A stretch of DNA of 64,000 nucleotides from Distichodus sexfasciatus. Lineage: Eukaryota; Chordata; Actinopteri; Characiformes; Distichodontidae. Below the pieces are notes generated by a model. That model saw nothing but the letters and a program-made list of their open reading frames with translations, was not told the DNA's origin and ran no database searches. The number at the start of each line of letters is the position of its first letter. Position 1 is the stretch's first letter. The translations under genes were made by a program, and so were the position numbers. This document shows, one piece after another, positions 24,116 to 36,720 of this stretch. The stretch spans positions 639,501 through 703,500 of the forward strand of contig JAVGVS010000042.1 in the NCBI GenBank assembly GCA_032718565.1, in the 5' to 3' direction.

Positions 24116-25167
24116 TAAATATGCATAAACACTGAAATAAATGAAAAGTAAAAAGCTAAAAAGTAATCTAAGCTGCAGATCCCATCTTTGAAAATTCCTG
24201 TTACTTGTGATTCTGGCAGCAGCACTATTGAACTGCTCCTCCAGAGGCGTGCTCGGAAGCCACCGCTTGTAGAGGGATCCTTTAGGGAGAAAAGCTATTC
24301 ATTTTTGAACAAACTGCCCAGGTGACTCTAAATGAACTGTCGGCAGGGTAACAGAATGTAATTAGCCCCCCCACATGCTGTGCTCGCTCTCTATATAAGA
24401 TAACCTTCCCTACTTGAGCACCTATGGCTACCCTACTCACCCCCACCTCATTAATTATTGACTCTACCACATGGTCCTCAGGTCTCGTAACACTGCTGCT
24501 GTCGCTGCTGCCGGGAAGTGTCAGGTGTCGGGGTGAGGTCATTCAGGGTCATGTGTACAAATCCAGCAGGTTTAAGCTGGGCTAGCTAACTGTGTCCAGA
24601 GCTTCTGGTCATAGGCTTAAACCTCCAAAATAGGTAGCCCTATGGTTTTGAGGATCCCATTACTTGACTCATTGTTATTATAATGTCTCATCTCACTTGT
24701 AAAGGGCATCCAAAGTCATACACTCATTCATTACATGTGTCATGCGTGTTTGTCTTTTGTATCACTCATACATGAACTTCTCCCATACGACATTAACAAG
24801 TAAGAAATTTGCCTAAGATGTAAAGTGAATGTGGAGGAATTTTTGTTAGATTTCATAATAAAATAATGTAAAAAAAAATGTATATTTTACTGAATGAAAT
24901 AGAACAAAAGTCAAAAGCTCAAAGAGAATATTGAATATAAAAAGTTTTCTAGGGATTTTGTTAATGCATGACAGTGAATAACACGAAAAGAAGATATTAG
25001 GTGCAAATATACATATATATATTGTTTCAATAAAGCCATAGCACACACTAGTTCGTGATTTTTGGAGCTTCCTGTATTACTTGTAAGTGACAATATTAAA
25101 TTCTCAATAATTTGATTCCTTAACATTCTTATCTTTTTTAAGAAAGTGCAAACTCATTCAGTCATTA

Positions 25168-25236
25168 TCAGAAATTCTCCACACAGAAAGACCCCATGGC
25201 CAACCTGGGGATTGAACCCAGGACCTTCTTGTCTAA
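25168..25236 (-). repeat. V-SINE/HE1-like head fragment
   Basis: The complement of TCCACACAGAAAGACCCCAT and GGGATTGAACCCAGGACCTT is the start of the HE1-like SINE (B box plus TTTCTGTGTGGA). Confidence 0.6.
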
Positions 25237-25639
25237 TGTTTAGACATTACAATTTGGGCTTGCAATTCAGGGTTGAAAATTCTGGGTAGCTTGTTTAAAA
25301 TTCTGCCTTTAGTTACACTTTGGTACTGTCGTACAGGGGCAGTGTAATAAAGATGCATTTATGTGATAGACCAATTGGCTGTAAGGGTTAAACCACTGGC
25401 ACCAAATATTAAGACTTGACTTTTTGGTATCTGGAATCAACAGATTGCTGATCAAATGGTTATAGATTCAAAAATCAACATTGCCTTTCAACTGTTACTG
25501 TTATACCAGCAAATATTTGAGAAAAGTAATTAACCATTAAGACCAGTCTTAGAGTTGAAGTTTGCAGTCGCATTACTTCTTATGACATTGTTGTGTTGAA
25601 GTCCGAAGGTACAGCTTTCACTAGCCAATTTAGCTTTAC

Positions 25640-26080
25640 GTCGTCTGCTTAGCAACTTCTAGAATCCTCCTTCCATAAGCGTTGTGCCCAACAAAGTCTG
25701 CCCTGTTTACATTACGGTCTCCAAAGCCAGCCATCTGCTGTTGTCTTCCACAGTTTTTCCCCCACACGCCTGTCATATTGTGTGCCTTTCTCCTACATGT
25801 CCTCCCATCCAGCCCGGGCGCCTGTTGATTCGTTGCCGGTCATTACATTGTGATCGCGTGGTCCTAAGTGCATCTCGTGCGCCTTAGCGCCTAATAAGTT
25901 ATTCGGCTCGGAACAGCTATGTCGCTCATTTAGCCACCATATCCCCCCACACTCAGACAAGACCCCCTTTAATAACAAGCTGCTTAGGGACGACCAGCCG
26001 TCCGTCCCGCTCGCCTGGACCACCTGCGTTAAACTTTGACTGGAGGGGTTTGTGGCACACGGACGGGCTGTCGGTCAGAA
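25640..26080. promoter_or_regulatory. Candidate conserved non-coding block
   Basis: A unique, GC-richer stretch rich in CpG (for example TTGCCGGTCATTACATTGTG and GCGCCTTAGCGCCTAATAAG). It has neither repeat similarity within the window nor splice-bounded coding potential. The regulatory role is inference. Confidence 0.22.
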
Positions 26081-28198
26081 TAAACCTCATGATCGAGTGG
26101 CTAGGGGGGTGTCTTAGGCTAGGCAGGGTCAGAAAGGAGAGGGAGGCAAATGCCTCAGTCCCTCTCACACTTCTGAAGGAGGCCCTTCAACTGAGTCCTG
26201 TCAGAGTACTTGTTTGCTCCGAGCTTTGACTGGAGACATTTGGCCTTATAATGCCAGAGGTCTTTTTTGACATAAATGCCTGTTGTCAAGAAACTTTCTG
26301 TCTTTCAAGGGAACCGAGCCATACCTATTTGGAAATAGAACCTTTTCGAAATGGGAATGGCTCTAACAGATATCCAGTCCATCATTACTTATACCCATTC
26401 CAACTATTTGAGTCAGTATCGGACTGGTATTCAACACTGGTATTCAACACTATTCAAGACTGACACATCAGAGTGCCCTACCAGGCACTAAGGTGGCAGA
26501 ATCAATCATTGCCCAGACAGGGTTTCTAATCACTGATGATATGACCTAAGCCTGTAATGATATGCGTATAGAAACCGATAACGCGATATCTAACCTACGA
26601 TCCCGTATCGCGGTTTGAAAGGCAGAATTGTTTTTACTTTTTTGTTATTTCATTTGTGGTTTACAGTACAGACATTTTTTTTAACAATAGTTTATTTATT
26701 TGTCTTTGGCAGCCATGTATTTTGCTTATATTGTTATATTTATTGTCATATTTATTAAGTATTTGTTCTTCGTCCGAGTATCCTACCACTGGAAAATCAT
26801 CCTTGCTCTTCCTTTTTCCTTAAGAAGCTTCTTGTTTCCTCTAATAGTGTAGAGGAAGACCAAGCGCAAGTTGCCTTTCTGTTCTGCTTATTGCATTCAG
26901 AGTTGTTTTTAGACTACGCGTAATGCTTCATCCGATGTTGTTTTCCTCTGTTGTTGACAACTTCACCTGATTTCTTGACTACTCACTTCGCCTCGTCTTT
27001 GATATTGCCTATTAGTCCTCATTATTTTTGTGTAATGTTTCTGCCCCTCTTGTGAGATTTTTTGAATGTCTTTGTTGCTGCTGTTCGAGCAGTGTTGACG
27101 TAAGTCTGTTTGCGGAGACAGATCCGTTATTATAACTCACTTTATACAGTAGAAAACCGCTTCTTGCATTAGAGTCTGTCTTCCTAAAATCATTCGTATG
27201 CTCAGTCAGCAGTTGGCACAAGAAATAAGCTACTTTTTTTTGCTTTGCAGTCCCTTAAACCACTGTCCGTCACTACAAGTTCACTTTAAATATACTGCTT
27301 TCACCCTGCCTTCACACCAGAACCAGCAGAGTGTCAGCATTCTCTGGTCACCCTGCCTGCAATGAGTGAACATTGGCGCTACAGCTCCTCTAGGTGTGAA
27401 TGTACAATAGCGTAGGTTTAAAATATGAAATGAAATAAAAAGAGTCCAAAACAAGCAGGCGGGTCCAACACAGATTATCAACTGGAAGCAAGGGAAACAG
27501 ACAGTGGGCTCATGTTCCCAAGTACAGGCATGATAAGAGTCATAAAAGCACTTTCAGCCAAAAGTGAAAGGAAAAAGCAGGAATATCATAGGAAAACCTA
27601 AAACGCACATAACCATAGTAAATACAATGATACAGTAATCAGAAAGCTACATTATTGCCAATGCCTTTCACTAGTCCATATTATATGACCTGGCTTCCTC
27701 ATGCAAAAAGGGCCATTGGAGCTTTGATGAAAAGCTTTGCAGCACCTCTGGTGGTGAGGAGGGCGCGCTGCACCCATTGCAGACCTCACTCTGTTGTGAC
27801 ATCATTGCTGTTTGTTTGTGTTTTTACAGCAGCAGTCTCTGGGTCTCTAAAGATTTAAGACACTTGATCTCTTTGTGCATTACTAAAAGCCTGGGACAGA
27901 CAACACAAGTGTTTGTGCTATGCTAAAATTCTGCACAAATCCTTTAAAACATGAGCATGCCACAATCTTCTGTATTCCTTTGTGCTCTGGGTGGTTTTGA
28001 GTGTATAAGACCTTTGTCTGCTGCGGGGGTGTGTGTGTGTACACTTGTGTGTGTTCTTTTTGTGATAGGAAAGGAAGAAAGGTGTGACAGAGCAGAGGAT
28101 TTTAAACGGGATGAGGTTGTTGCAAGATAACCTTTTTATATCAAAACCCTTCCACTAATAATTCTGGGTTACACAAGTTAAGGTTAGGTTCCCCATAT

Positions 28199-28219
28199 GA
28201 GAGAGAGAGAGAGAGAGAC
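28199..28219. repeat. (GA)n microsatellite
   Basis: About ten GA units. Confidence 0.9.
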
Positions 28220-28484
28220 TGAGGGAGGAAAAAAGGGGAGCAGAAATGAAAGAGAAACGTGAGGTAAAGGAAAGGACACATCTCCTCAAAAGGACCACTT
28301 TCTAAAGATGGCAGATGTGACTATGTGTGTGGTTGCATGAAAACATCTCTGGATAGTCTGTCTTAAAATAATCATGGAGAGAGCCATTTTTCTCAAATCT
28401 GTCTCAGATTTTTTTTTTTACTTCATTATAACCCCAAGTATAGACCAACAATACAATAAGTAGTTTAATGCATATGCTTTACAT

Positions 28485-28720
28485 TGGGCCAGTTGGTGGC
28501 ATAACGTTTAGGGAGTTTCCCCCGTGATCCGAGCTTGTAGATTCAAGTCCCGGACTGGTAAAGGTATCACTGAGGTACTCACGAGCAAGGTGCCGTCGCA
28601 AAGCACTGCTCCCGGTGCTTGCAAGCTGCCCACTGCTCCTTCACGGAAGGGTCAAATGCAGAGGTCACATTTGGTTGTGGTGCACTGTGTGCTGTGCTGT
28701 GTTCACAATGACAAATAATC
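28485..28720 (+). mobile_element. tRNA-derived SINE B copy, nearly full length
   Basis: The head has an A-box region TGGTGGCATAACGTTTAGG and B-box remnant GATTCAAGTCCCGGACT. The core ACTCACGAGCAAGGTGCCGT and the 3' end TGTGTTCACAATGACAAATA are clear. It is one of the two best references for the family in this window (with 47128-47374). Confidence 0.88.
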
Positions 28721-29044
28721 TTCTTGGGGCAGCTTGAGTTTGTAGCAGTAGACAGAGCTGCATTAGACCTGATAACCATAGAAGAGTATCCTATCACTAG
28801 GCCACCACAACCCCACATTCATTATTTTAGTGTGTTTATTTTGTTGTCTTATTTTGTCTTACTGTTGCCAGGGAGGAATTATTATTTATTTCCATTTCCC
28901 TGCACACTCTTTACAAGTTTAGGTTTTAATAGATTCATAAAAGAAAACCGCGATAGCAGTTGCACCGTAATGTGTTGACATTTCGTCATACATTTTCGTT
29001 CTTGTCCTTTATGAAAACATTTTTACTGTGTGTGTGATGGACAG

Positions 29045-29190
29045 GTGAATACTAGAGTTGTAGTCAAGACCACTAAAGCCGGAGACAAGTCCTGACCGAG
29101 ACCAGAGTGTGCTGGGACCAAGACTCTGAAGGGCCAAGACTGTGACAAGACCGAGTCGAGACCGAGACCGGACCAGTCCCTTCCCCCACC
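29045..29190. repeat. Interspersed repeat, 'GAGTTGTAGTCAAGAC' type
   Basis: It starts AGAGTTGTAGTCAAGACCAC and contains short repeated GACCGAGACC words. This resembles the ends of a common fish MITE (AGTCTTGGACTCGAGTC-like); the rest of the element is not clear. Confidence 0.4.
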
Positions 29191-30668
29191 CGCGACAAAT
29201 ATATGTAAAAATTGGAACATGCAAAGCCTAATGACCGTCGAAAAGAGCTGAACAAATGAAGCAAACATACACTAAACTAACAAATTACTAGAATATTTCT
29301 CTCTTACATATCTATAATGAGGAAATCATGCTTCACTGGAAGCAGTTATCCAAACGGATCACATCATATGTTAAACTCAACAAACCACAGTGGCAGAACA
29401 CTCCTCAAGACCAAACTCACCCCAAAGTTAAGGGGGTAACGCTAAACACCACACAACATGGCCTGGAACACCAGATAAATCAGTTTAAAGTACAGTTTGG
29501 TTACATTTTAGAAACATTAGAGATGCAACATTCTGTGACTAATAAAATTTTTGTCGGGGTCTCATTATAATGCATACTCGACTAATGATTGTGAAAAGAT
29601 GTGAAGAAGCGGGCGGGAAGATGCGCCACAATTAAACGAAATGGCATCACTGGTTGCACTTGAAATTGAAAGATTATCAAACAGCTCATTAATAATATTC
29701 TCAGAGTTGTAAGTCTCGGCTGGTCCTCAAGAAATAAAATCCTGAATCCTCTTTGTCCAAAGTCTGTGAAACAGACCAAATACAAATCTGAGACGGTGCA
29801 AAGACAAGACTAGTGTATGCGCATTAACATACATAGTATCTGAACTGAGGTGAAGGGGCAGAGTTAACATTTTCAGCTGTAGTAATTCATTAATCAAGAA
29901 ATCATTGTCGTCATAAATTACCTCCTCTGCAGCTTTCAATGTACAGTATTTACGGTATCTAAAAAAGATCAGGCAAGGCAAGTTATTTAAAAGTGGCCTT
30001 ATTTCAACTTCTTTAATCTTTAATAAAGTACTTGCAATAAACTTATCACACAACATTTTGAGCCCTTAAAGATGTTTGGGTTAGATTCATGGAATGATTT
30101 GTGATGAGTCATGGAGGAAGACCCTTGAACTTTCTGTCTATCAGTAGAAATTGAAACAAGTCCTCTTTGAGCGTCCTCCTTTACTTGCCCATCCCTCTGT
30201 AAGAGGTGATAGATATCCAAATTTAAGAGGTTAATTACTCGGAAGCTAAGGCAGTACTTCAACTAGCGAAAAACCCAACATTGTGGTGTATGTGGGTGTG
30301 TGTGTGGAATTTTTGGAATTTGTGAAAGGCCACATTAGTCATAAAATATATAAAACCTGAGAATTGTCAAATTGGAGTTTTGTGTGCCTTAATATAGTTT
30401 TAGTCATTATCCTTGTAAAAGCATTATTGCAAAACTCAATGACATAAAAGATGTGTGTGTTGGTAAAGTGAGATAGGTAAAATGAGTGTGGGTGTTGGTA
30501 GTGGGAAAGTCTCAGGTAGTTGCCAGAGACCTGATTGCTCTGAGAATAAAGAGAAATCGAGACGAATCTTGTGAGTACATATAATCCCCACAAACAGTCA
30601 TTACTTACTGTCTTTGAGTTCTTCGCGACGCTTAATGGCCCTAGATGTAAACATCCCATCATCATGTC

Positions 30669-30690
30669 AATAAATAAATAAATAAATAAT
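30669..30690. repeat. (AAAT)n microsatellite
   Basis: Five AATA units followed by AAT. Confidence 0.9.
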
Positions 30691-30999
30691 ACTACAGCCA
30701 GACCCATTCCCAACTTAAACACAAATCTTTTATCTGTTAGTATTTCACAAAAATTAAAGACATTTTGTCCAATTGAGTACCAGCCCTCAAATACAAAAAT
30801 GTTCTCACCAAGTCACAAAAATCTGACACGCGTGAGGATGGGGTTTTAAAGAAACGTTTCAGGTTCTATGTGAAAAGCTAAAAGATATGAAAGATTTGAC
30901 TTCGGTTACTGAGGTTAAAGTTAGGGTTGTGTGTGTTGTTGTGTGCATGCAATTTGCCCCACATTCTTAAACAGGGAGAGTGTGGTAAAGCTGGAAGCC

Positions 31000-31290
31000 G
31001 TCAGCACCTTGGAGAGCGCCGCATGTGGTTTGAGTGGAGAACATAATGGCAGTTGATTCTGCGACAGGTTAATAGTCTCAGGGAGGAATCAGTCAATGCT
31101 ACCCGCCGTTCCGTTGCGCCGCGCCTCTGGACCGGACTCATTATTCTCTGACTGTTGTTTTCTCCCAGCCGCATGGCAGGAGGTAATGGCGCACTGCTCC
31201 GGCAGCCAGCGGGACATGGGCGCCAGTAATGGATTAGGCGTGATGACGGCTTCGGTGTGGCCCATTACCTTACTGATCTCTGTCATAATC
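31000..31290. promoter_or_regulatory. Candidate enhancer with four TAATGG motifs
   Basis: Unique, CpG-rich sequence with TAATGG at 31044, 31184 and 31227 and its complement at 31262. At 31227-31236 the motif continues as TAATGGATTA, which holds an OTX/CRX-type GGATTA core. No coding structure or repeat match was seen. Enhancer function is inference. Confidence 0.3.
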
Positions 31291-33084
31291 CCCTTCAGAA
31301 CCGAAACGGCCCAATTTCAACATTTGAGATGCACCAATCCAACCATTCCGGGCCCAGTATCGATACATTTGCCTGGCTTTTGGGTAATCAGGTGATAGGG
31401 AGTACTGATAGTGAGTTTCATTTACGAGCAGCATGTCTCACTGTGTAGGAGTAGTAGAGCGGTCGCACTGTTTAATACATGAAATGAGAAGCACAGCTTG
31501 CTCCGTGAAATGCCTCCATACTTTCAGAAGTTTTGCCGTTGTTCATACCTTTTTTTTGGCCTTAGAACAGAATGCATTTAGACAATCAAAGCGATACTGC
31601 CTCCAGCACATCCTGCAGTGCATTGCAGTTACATATACAATTTATCTAACTGACGTTGTCGAACATGTTGCGACTAATCATGTTTTTAAAAATTAGAAAC
31701 AAGGTACATCTGTATCTTAAAGGTAAAGGTATCCAATGAGAAATAAAACCCATTAAATCTCAAACAAACTTGACAAATGAAATCACAATTAAATAAAGCA
31801 GTATAAATAAATAATCTGGGCCATGTTTACTGAAACCCAATATACAATATCAGAATCCTATCAGCATGTCCAAATTAGCCACCTTCTTGGAAAAAAGCTG
31901 TCCCAGTTTTGCTGTCTTATCTTTCTTGTGGTTTGTCTTGTGTCTGGGCTCACAGTTGATGCTTTCTCCTCTCCCTCTGGTATTTAAGGACGTTCATTCT
32001 ACGGGGATGGGCAGCGAATGGACAATTTCTTTGGAGAGGGGAGAACAAGCACCACTTTGCGAAATTGTTGATCTTGGACAAGCTGGTGAAGTCCCTGTTA
32101 CTCTGTTCGATTAAAGTTCAAGAGGAGGGCCCTGGCCTAGGCCATTAGCTTATTGAAGCCTCCAACCATTCATGGATTCAGTGAGGACTCCACCATCACC
32201 ACAATTTGGAAATTGCATGTAGGTTATGCAGAACTTAGAGACTCACTATTGTCACGCTTCAACTTCAGATTAAATAATGCTGTGCCTAAGAAAACACTAA
32301 TTCTCATTGAAACCACTGAAGATTTTTTGTTCTGAATCATCAGGAATGCACTGGTTGGATACTTTAGCGTTCACACGGACCAACCTTAAAGCAGGAAATG
32401 CAAATCAAGCAGTTTATTCATACAATACGCAAACAAGGATCACTGTAACAGAGGATCAAGATTCAAGCTCAGCAAAGGCAGCTATATAAAAGACAAAATC
32501 GTAATCTGAAAACAGATCCAACTAGTCAAAAAAATGGCAGACAAATGAACACTCAGTATGCTGGTGCAAAAACAGTCAATCATTTGCCCAGGAGCATTTT
32601 TTTGTGTACTCCTGTGGGTGGCCATAAACTGATCATTGAATGTCTCTTCTGGGATGTGGACTGTGGTCATAGAATGAATACTTGGAGTGGATTCCTGCTG
32701 GGACCTTCTACAGATAGATATCGAAAATCAGACTGATATTGACTCGAATTATTCAAGCTTGTTTGAATTAGTTTGTGACTTACATTGTTGTTCTGACTAT
32801 TATACTGGAAGCTTAATTCCTAATTTATATGTTGCTGGTTTACAGTTGTCATTTCAATTGAGGTTACCTCACAATAAAAAAAATCAAATCAATAAAGAAA
32901 AGCAATAATAATAAACAAATAAATAAAACATGAATACTGTATATCCAATAATTGAGAACCAATAACCTAACTCAACATTGTTTTCTTTTTTTTTAAAGAA
33001 AGGAATAAAGCTATCAACAGTATAACAAAAGAGCTTGCAAGTGTAATGAGGGAAACAAACATACATGCAAAAACAAAGTAAACA

Positions 33085-33278
33085 CACATTTACATGACAT
33101 TTATGGCACTTAGCAGACATTCTTATCAAGTGTGTCTTCTATTTTTTTATTACAGGGACAATTTCCCTCATTTCCCTCTTGTTCAGGGACCCAATGATGG
33201 TATGGCCAGAGGTAGGATTTGAACCAACTACCTCTTGATCCAGAGGCGAGTATCCTGACCGCTAGACCACGACCCCCT
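33085..33278 (-). repeat. tRNA-like repeat (family C), long copy
   Basis: CACTTAGCAGACATTCTTAT, GGACAATTTCCCTCATTTCC, then GGATTTGAACCAACTACCTC and GACCGCTAGACCACGACC. On the minus strand the tRNA-like head comes first. Confidence 0.6.
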
Positions 33279-33964
33279 ATCCTACCCAGTATCCAAAGGC
33301 CTGATTGCTGAGTGTATTCAAGAAACCAGCTCCAAGCCTTGTCAAAAGAACTGGACCCCTGCCCAGAATCAGTCTTCCAGCCAATAGACCGTTACATTTT
33401 ACTGAGCCAGACAGAGAAGCAAACATGACCGATACCCCAAAAAGAGCACCAAAGGACACCACAAGGATACTGAGTACTGGATCACTACTCGTTTCGGTTT
33501 GGTTTTGGCTGATACCAAAAGCCCAGGTATTGGGACTGAAAAAGCCTAGTGTGTTGTGATGAATATTGGGGCATCGGGAATGGCACATAATGTCACACCA
33601 AAATTAGATTCTTAAGTCTCTAAAAATGTATTATGATCACTCATATGACAGGCAGCTGCTTGTGTAAAGAAAGGAAGGTGGAGGTTTGATGTAATAATCT
33701 TTTGGCTTGAAAGGCATTTTGCTTTCAGCTGCTGTTCTTACTTTCCTTCATCCCTGCACAGATTGATGGAACATCCTTGCATTGCAAAAATCTTATGCCG
33801 TATGCGTCCCCTGCGCTGCGCTATTGTTATGGAAGTTATTATTGCTGTCGAATGACAGGCAGACAATAGCATTGTGTTGTTTGTCCAATTAACTCCAGAC
33901 TGAGTCTGTTAGTGATTACTTTTTCCATGGCATTCAGTATAGAGAGATATGAAATATGAGATGA

Positions 33965-34000
33965 CTGGCTAAAATAGTTTACCTGAACTATTTTAGCCAG
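33965..34000. repeat. Perfect 15-bp inverted repeat, 6-nt loop
   Basis: CTGGCTAAAATAGTT at 33965-33979, loop TACCTG, and the exact reverse complement at 33986-34000. It abuts the Tc1 relic. Confidence 0.85.
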
Positions 34001-34004
34001 CCAG

Positions 34005-34860
34005 CTTCCATTCTTCTTGGAAGGCTTTCCATAAGACAAGACTGTGGAGTGTTTCTGTGGGAATTTGTGCTCACTGATTCCGTAGAGAATTTGTGATATC
34101 AGAAACTAATGTTGCCCAGGAAGGCCTGGCTTGCAAAATCCATTGTTGTGCATCCCAAAGGTGTTTGATGGGTTTATGATCAGGGCTCTGTGTGGGCAAC
34201 ACCAAACTCATCCAACCATGTCTTTATAGGCCTTGCTTTGTGCACTGGGGTACAGTCATGCTGGAATACAGAAGAGCCTTCCACAAATTGTCCACAAAGT
34301 TGCAAGTACAGTGTTGTCCAAAATGTCTTGGTGTAGTGAAGCATTAAGATGGAAGGGGCCTAGACCAAACCCGGAAAAACAGCCCCAAACGATTAACCCT
34401 CCTCCACCAAACTTTGCAGCTGGCACAATGCAGTCAGCATGTAACGTTCTCCCGGCATCGCCAAACTCAGAGAAACGTGATTCGTCACTCCACAGAACGT
34501 TTCCACTGCTCCACGGTCCAGTGGTGCTGTGCTTTATACCACTCCACCCCACACATGGTGATGTGAGGCCTGCAAAGAAACTCATTCCATGATGAACATG
34601 CTGTACTGTTTTTGTGCTTACATTAATGCCAGTTGACGTTTGGAACTCTTCAGCAGAGCCTTGGCGACCTTTATGCACCATGGACCATAGCAGTTGTTGA
34701 ATCCATTCTGTGAGTTTATATGGTCTTTTGCTTTGGGACTGAATTGCAGTTCCTAAACGCTTTCACTGGCCAATAATAGCACTTACATTTGACCGTGGAA
34801 TATCCAGCATGGATTAAATTTCACACACCGTTTTTGCAAAGGTAGCTTATAGCTTTCTGT
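34005..34860 (-). mobile_element. Decayed Tc1-like transposon with transposase pseudogene
   Basis: The minus strand 34681-34256 keeps recognisable Tc1 transposase sequence: VLWSDESRFSEFGDAGRT, then AKFGGGGLIVWGCFSGFGLG and DILDNTVLATLW. This is the middle to C-terminal DDE catalytic core, with the DES aspartate visible. The N-terminal DNA-binding part and the C-terminal catalytic Glu region are broken or missing, so it is inactive. The flanking sequence to about 34005 and 34860 still resembles Tc1 elements but clear inverted repeats were not found. Confidence 0.8.
34256..34681 (-). pseudogene. Tc1-like transposase fragment
   Basis: A 141-codon open stretch matches the central part of Tc1/mariner transposases, the DDE nucleases that cut and paste the element. 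WSDESRF and the GGGG-x-VWGCFS block are diagnostic. A full transposase is about 340 residues, so less than half remains open. It lies antisense to pcdh15 and is not a host gene. Confidence 0.8.
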
Positions 34861-36010
34861 AAATTACTATTTCATGGAATTAAAACGGCCTCTAAAATGT
34901 AAACATGATAACACATGTCCTTGGAAATGTCACTCTACTCCTGATGAAATGTTTTCACTCGAAGAGGAACATAAAGGGTTTAGAGTAGGGTAGCACATAC
35001 TCAACCTTTTCACCCAGTCTTCCATGATCTAGGGATACTATCCCTGTAATTATGAAATGGAAGTTGTTCTGAATAAGAATGTCTGCTAAATATAATAATA
35101 AATATAAATATAACCATAATCAAACAAATCACAATTCACACAAGAAAAATAAACAATAATTAACTGACTAGGTCAGAGTTATGGATTGGCCAATTGTTAC
35201 CAATCTCCAATCAAGTTTTCTGAGTCAGAAATGGACTAATATCCCATATTATTATTGGATTGGTGCATCCCAAGTTTAGAGCTTTTTGTAGTTTAAAAAA
35301 AAATGCGCTCTCTAAATTATGATGGAAAGAGTTCAGTAGAGCCAGTAGTCATCAATTTCTGGCATGTATATGCTTCCCAAACTCACATCTATGGGTCCAT
35401 GAGTTTTATGAGTTTTGCAATAGCTGTAGTAAATCATGACCCTGGGACACATGACTTAAGCTGCTGACTACAACACAGTATTATTGCTGCTGCAGAACAT
35501 TGCGTTTCATTTAGGTTTTGTATTGTTGCCTGAATGTCATTCGACTTCTTTATTTCCCAAACCTGTCAAAACATGTTGCACTCTGAGGCTGATCCAGGAA
35601 AAAAGACTGCATTGACCTCAGACAGGCAGGAAACTTCAAAGCCCTTTTCTTGCTTGTGGGTCGTTCCATCTCACACATAGAGTACACTATATGTCTGGCC
35701 ACTGACTTCAAAGGGATAGGTTATATGTGCAACAAATGCTGTTGCCCCCCCAGTCCATTTTTTTTTTCAATACAAAGGCTTTGTGCTTGATGCGCCATCC
35801 TCAAGGCCAAAGCCTTTACTCAGCACTTGATGCTAAAAATGTGGCGGTGAGTATAGCAGTAGAGTTGACGGCACCATATGGAGTGTTGGTTTTATGGTTA
35901 GAACGTTTTAAATCTTCATGAGTGACATACCAATTCAATTCAGCTTCTTATAAAATGTGTGGGATTGCAACAGGTGAGGGTTATTTGAGGATCTCATTCA
36001 ATTTAAGTTG

Positions 36011-36115
36011 GGGGTGTGGCAGTGTAATAGTTAGGGAGCTGCTGCTGTGATCAGAGAGTTTGCAGAAGGTTCGAATCCCAAACATTTTGTAGAGGTACAC
36101 TGTGGTATGCTCACC
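36011..36115 (+). repeat. SINE B head fragment
   Basis: GCAGTGTAATAGTTAGGGAG (A box), GAAGGTTCGAATCCCAAAC (B box), then AGAGGTACACTGTGGTATGC. The body is missing. Confidence 0.65.
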
Positions 36116-36720
36116 ATTAGAAAACAAATCACACAATATATGTATCACATACTGGCATCAGTACCCATATCTCTATATCAAGTACTGAGTCGATACCAGA
36201 GTTTAATTAATACGTGTCTCACGGAATGGAATCTGTCTCTTATATGTAATGCAACAAAGTGGGAAATAAAATTCCATTATTAAACAGTACTGTGCTATCT
36301 ATTGTAATGGTACAAAGTGTAATTTTGTGAAACATTATTTGCATATAACATTATTTACAATTTGTAATTTCTATACTTGACTTCTGTTACGATATTTGCA
36401 CATATTGCTGAACCCCTCACACAGAAAGCTTAGTCACTATAAAGATACTGATTCTTGGACCATAATTGTTGGTTCAATACCACATGTAACTGAATTGCAC
36501 AACCTCTAGTTTAGAGTTTTATATTTTACAGTCTATGTCTATGGTATAAGCTGTGAATATTTAGGACATATCACAATTGCTGGACTTTTTATTCAACTGG
36601 GAAAGTTCATGGTCAACAAATAAGTGATTTTTGGAAGATTGAAATTACATGCATGGCAGTGCATAACCTATGATCCATAAGTGTCCCTAATAAGACAGCC
36701 ATTGTTCCTTCTTTTTGTAG

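Larger units (their letters stand above)
23192..36720 (+). other. Putative first intron of pcdh15
   Basis: If the 22.3-23.2 kb segment is exon 1, this is its intron. It holds SINE fragments (24000-24115, 25168-25236, 28485-28720, 36011-36115), a Tc1 relic (34005-34860), small microsatellites, and unique GC-richer blocks around 24230-24540, 25640-26080 and 31000-31290. No coding exon was recognised. Confidence 0.35.

Noticed and set aside
26419..26457. Short tandem duplication of ACTGGTATTCAACACT
   Set aside because: Ordinary replication slippage; nothing else unusual around it.
30339..30722. 127-codon minus-strand frame with hydrophobic start
   Set aside because: No family recognised, low-complexity composition, and no supporting splice or promoter signals.
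34256..34681. 141-codon minus-strand frame as a domesticated transposase gene
   Set aside because: It covers only the middle of a Tc1 transposase, with both ends broken, and sits inside an otherwise decayed element.
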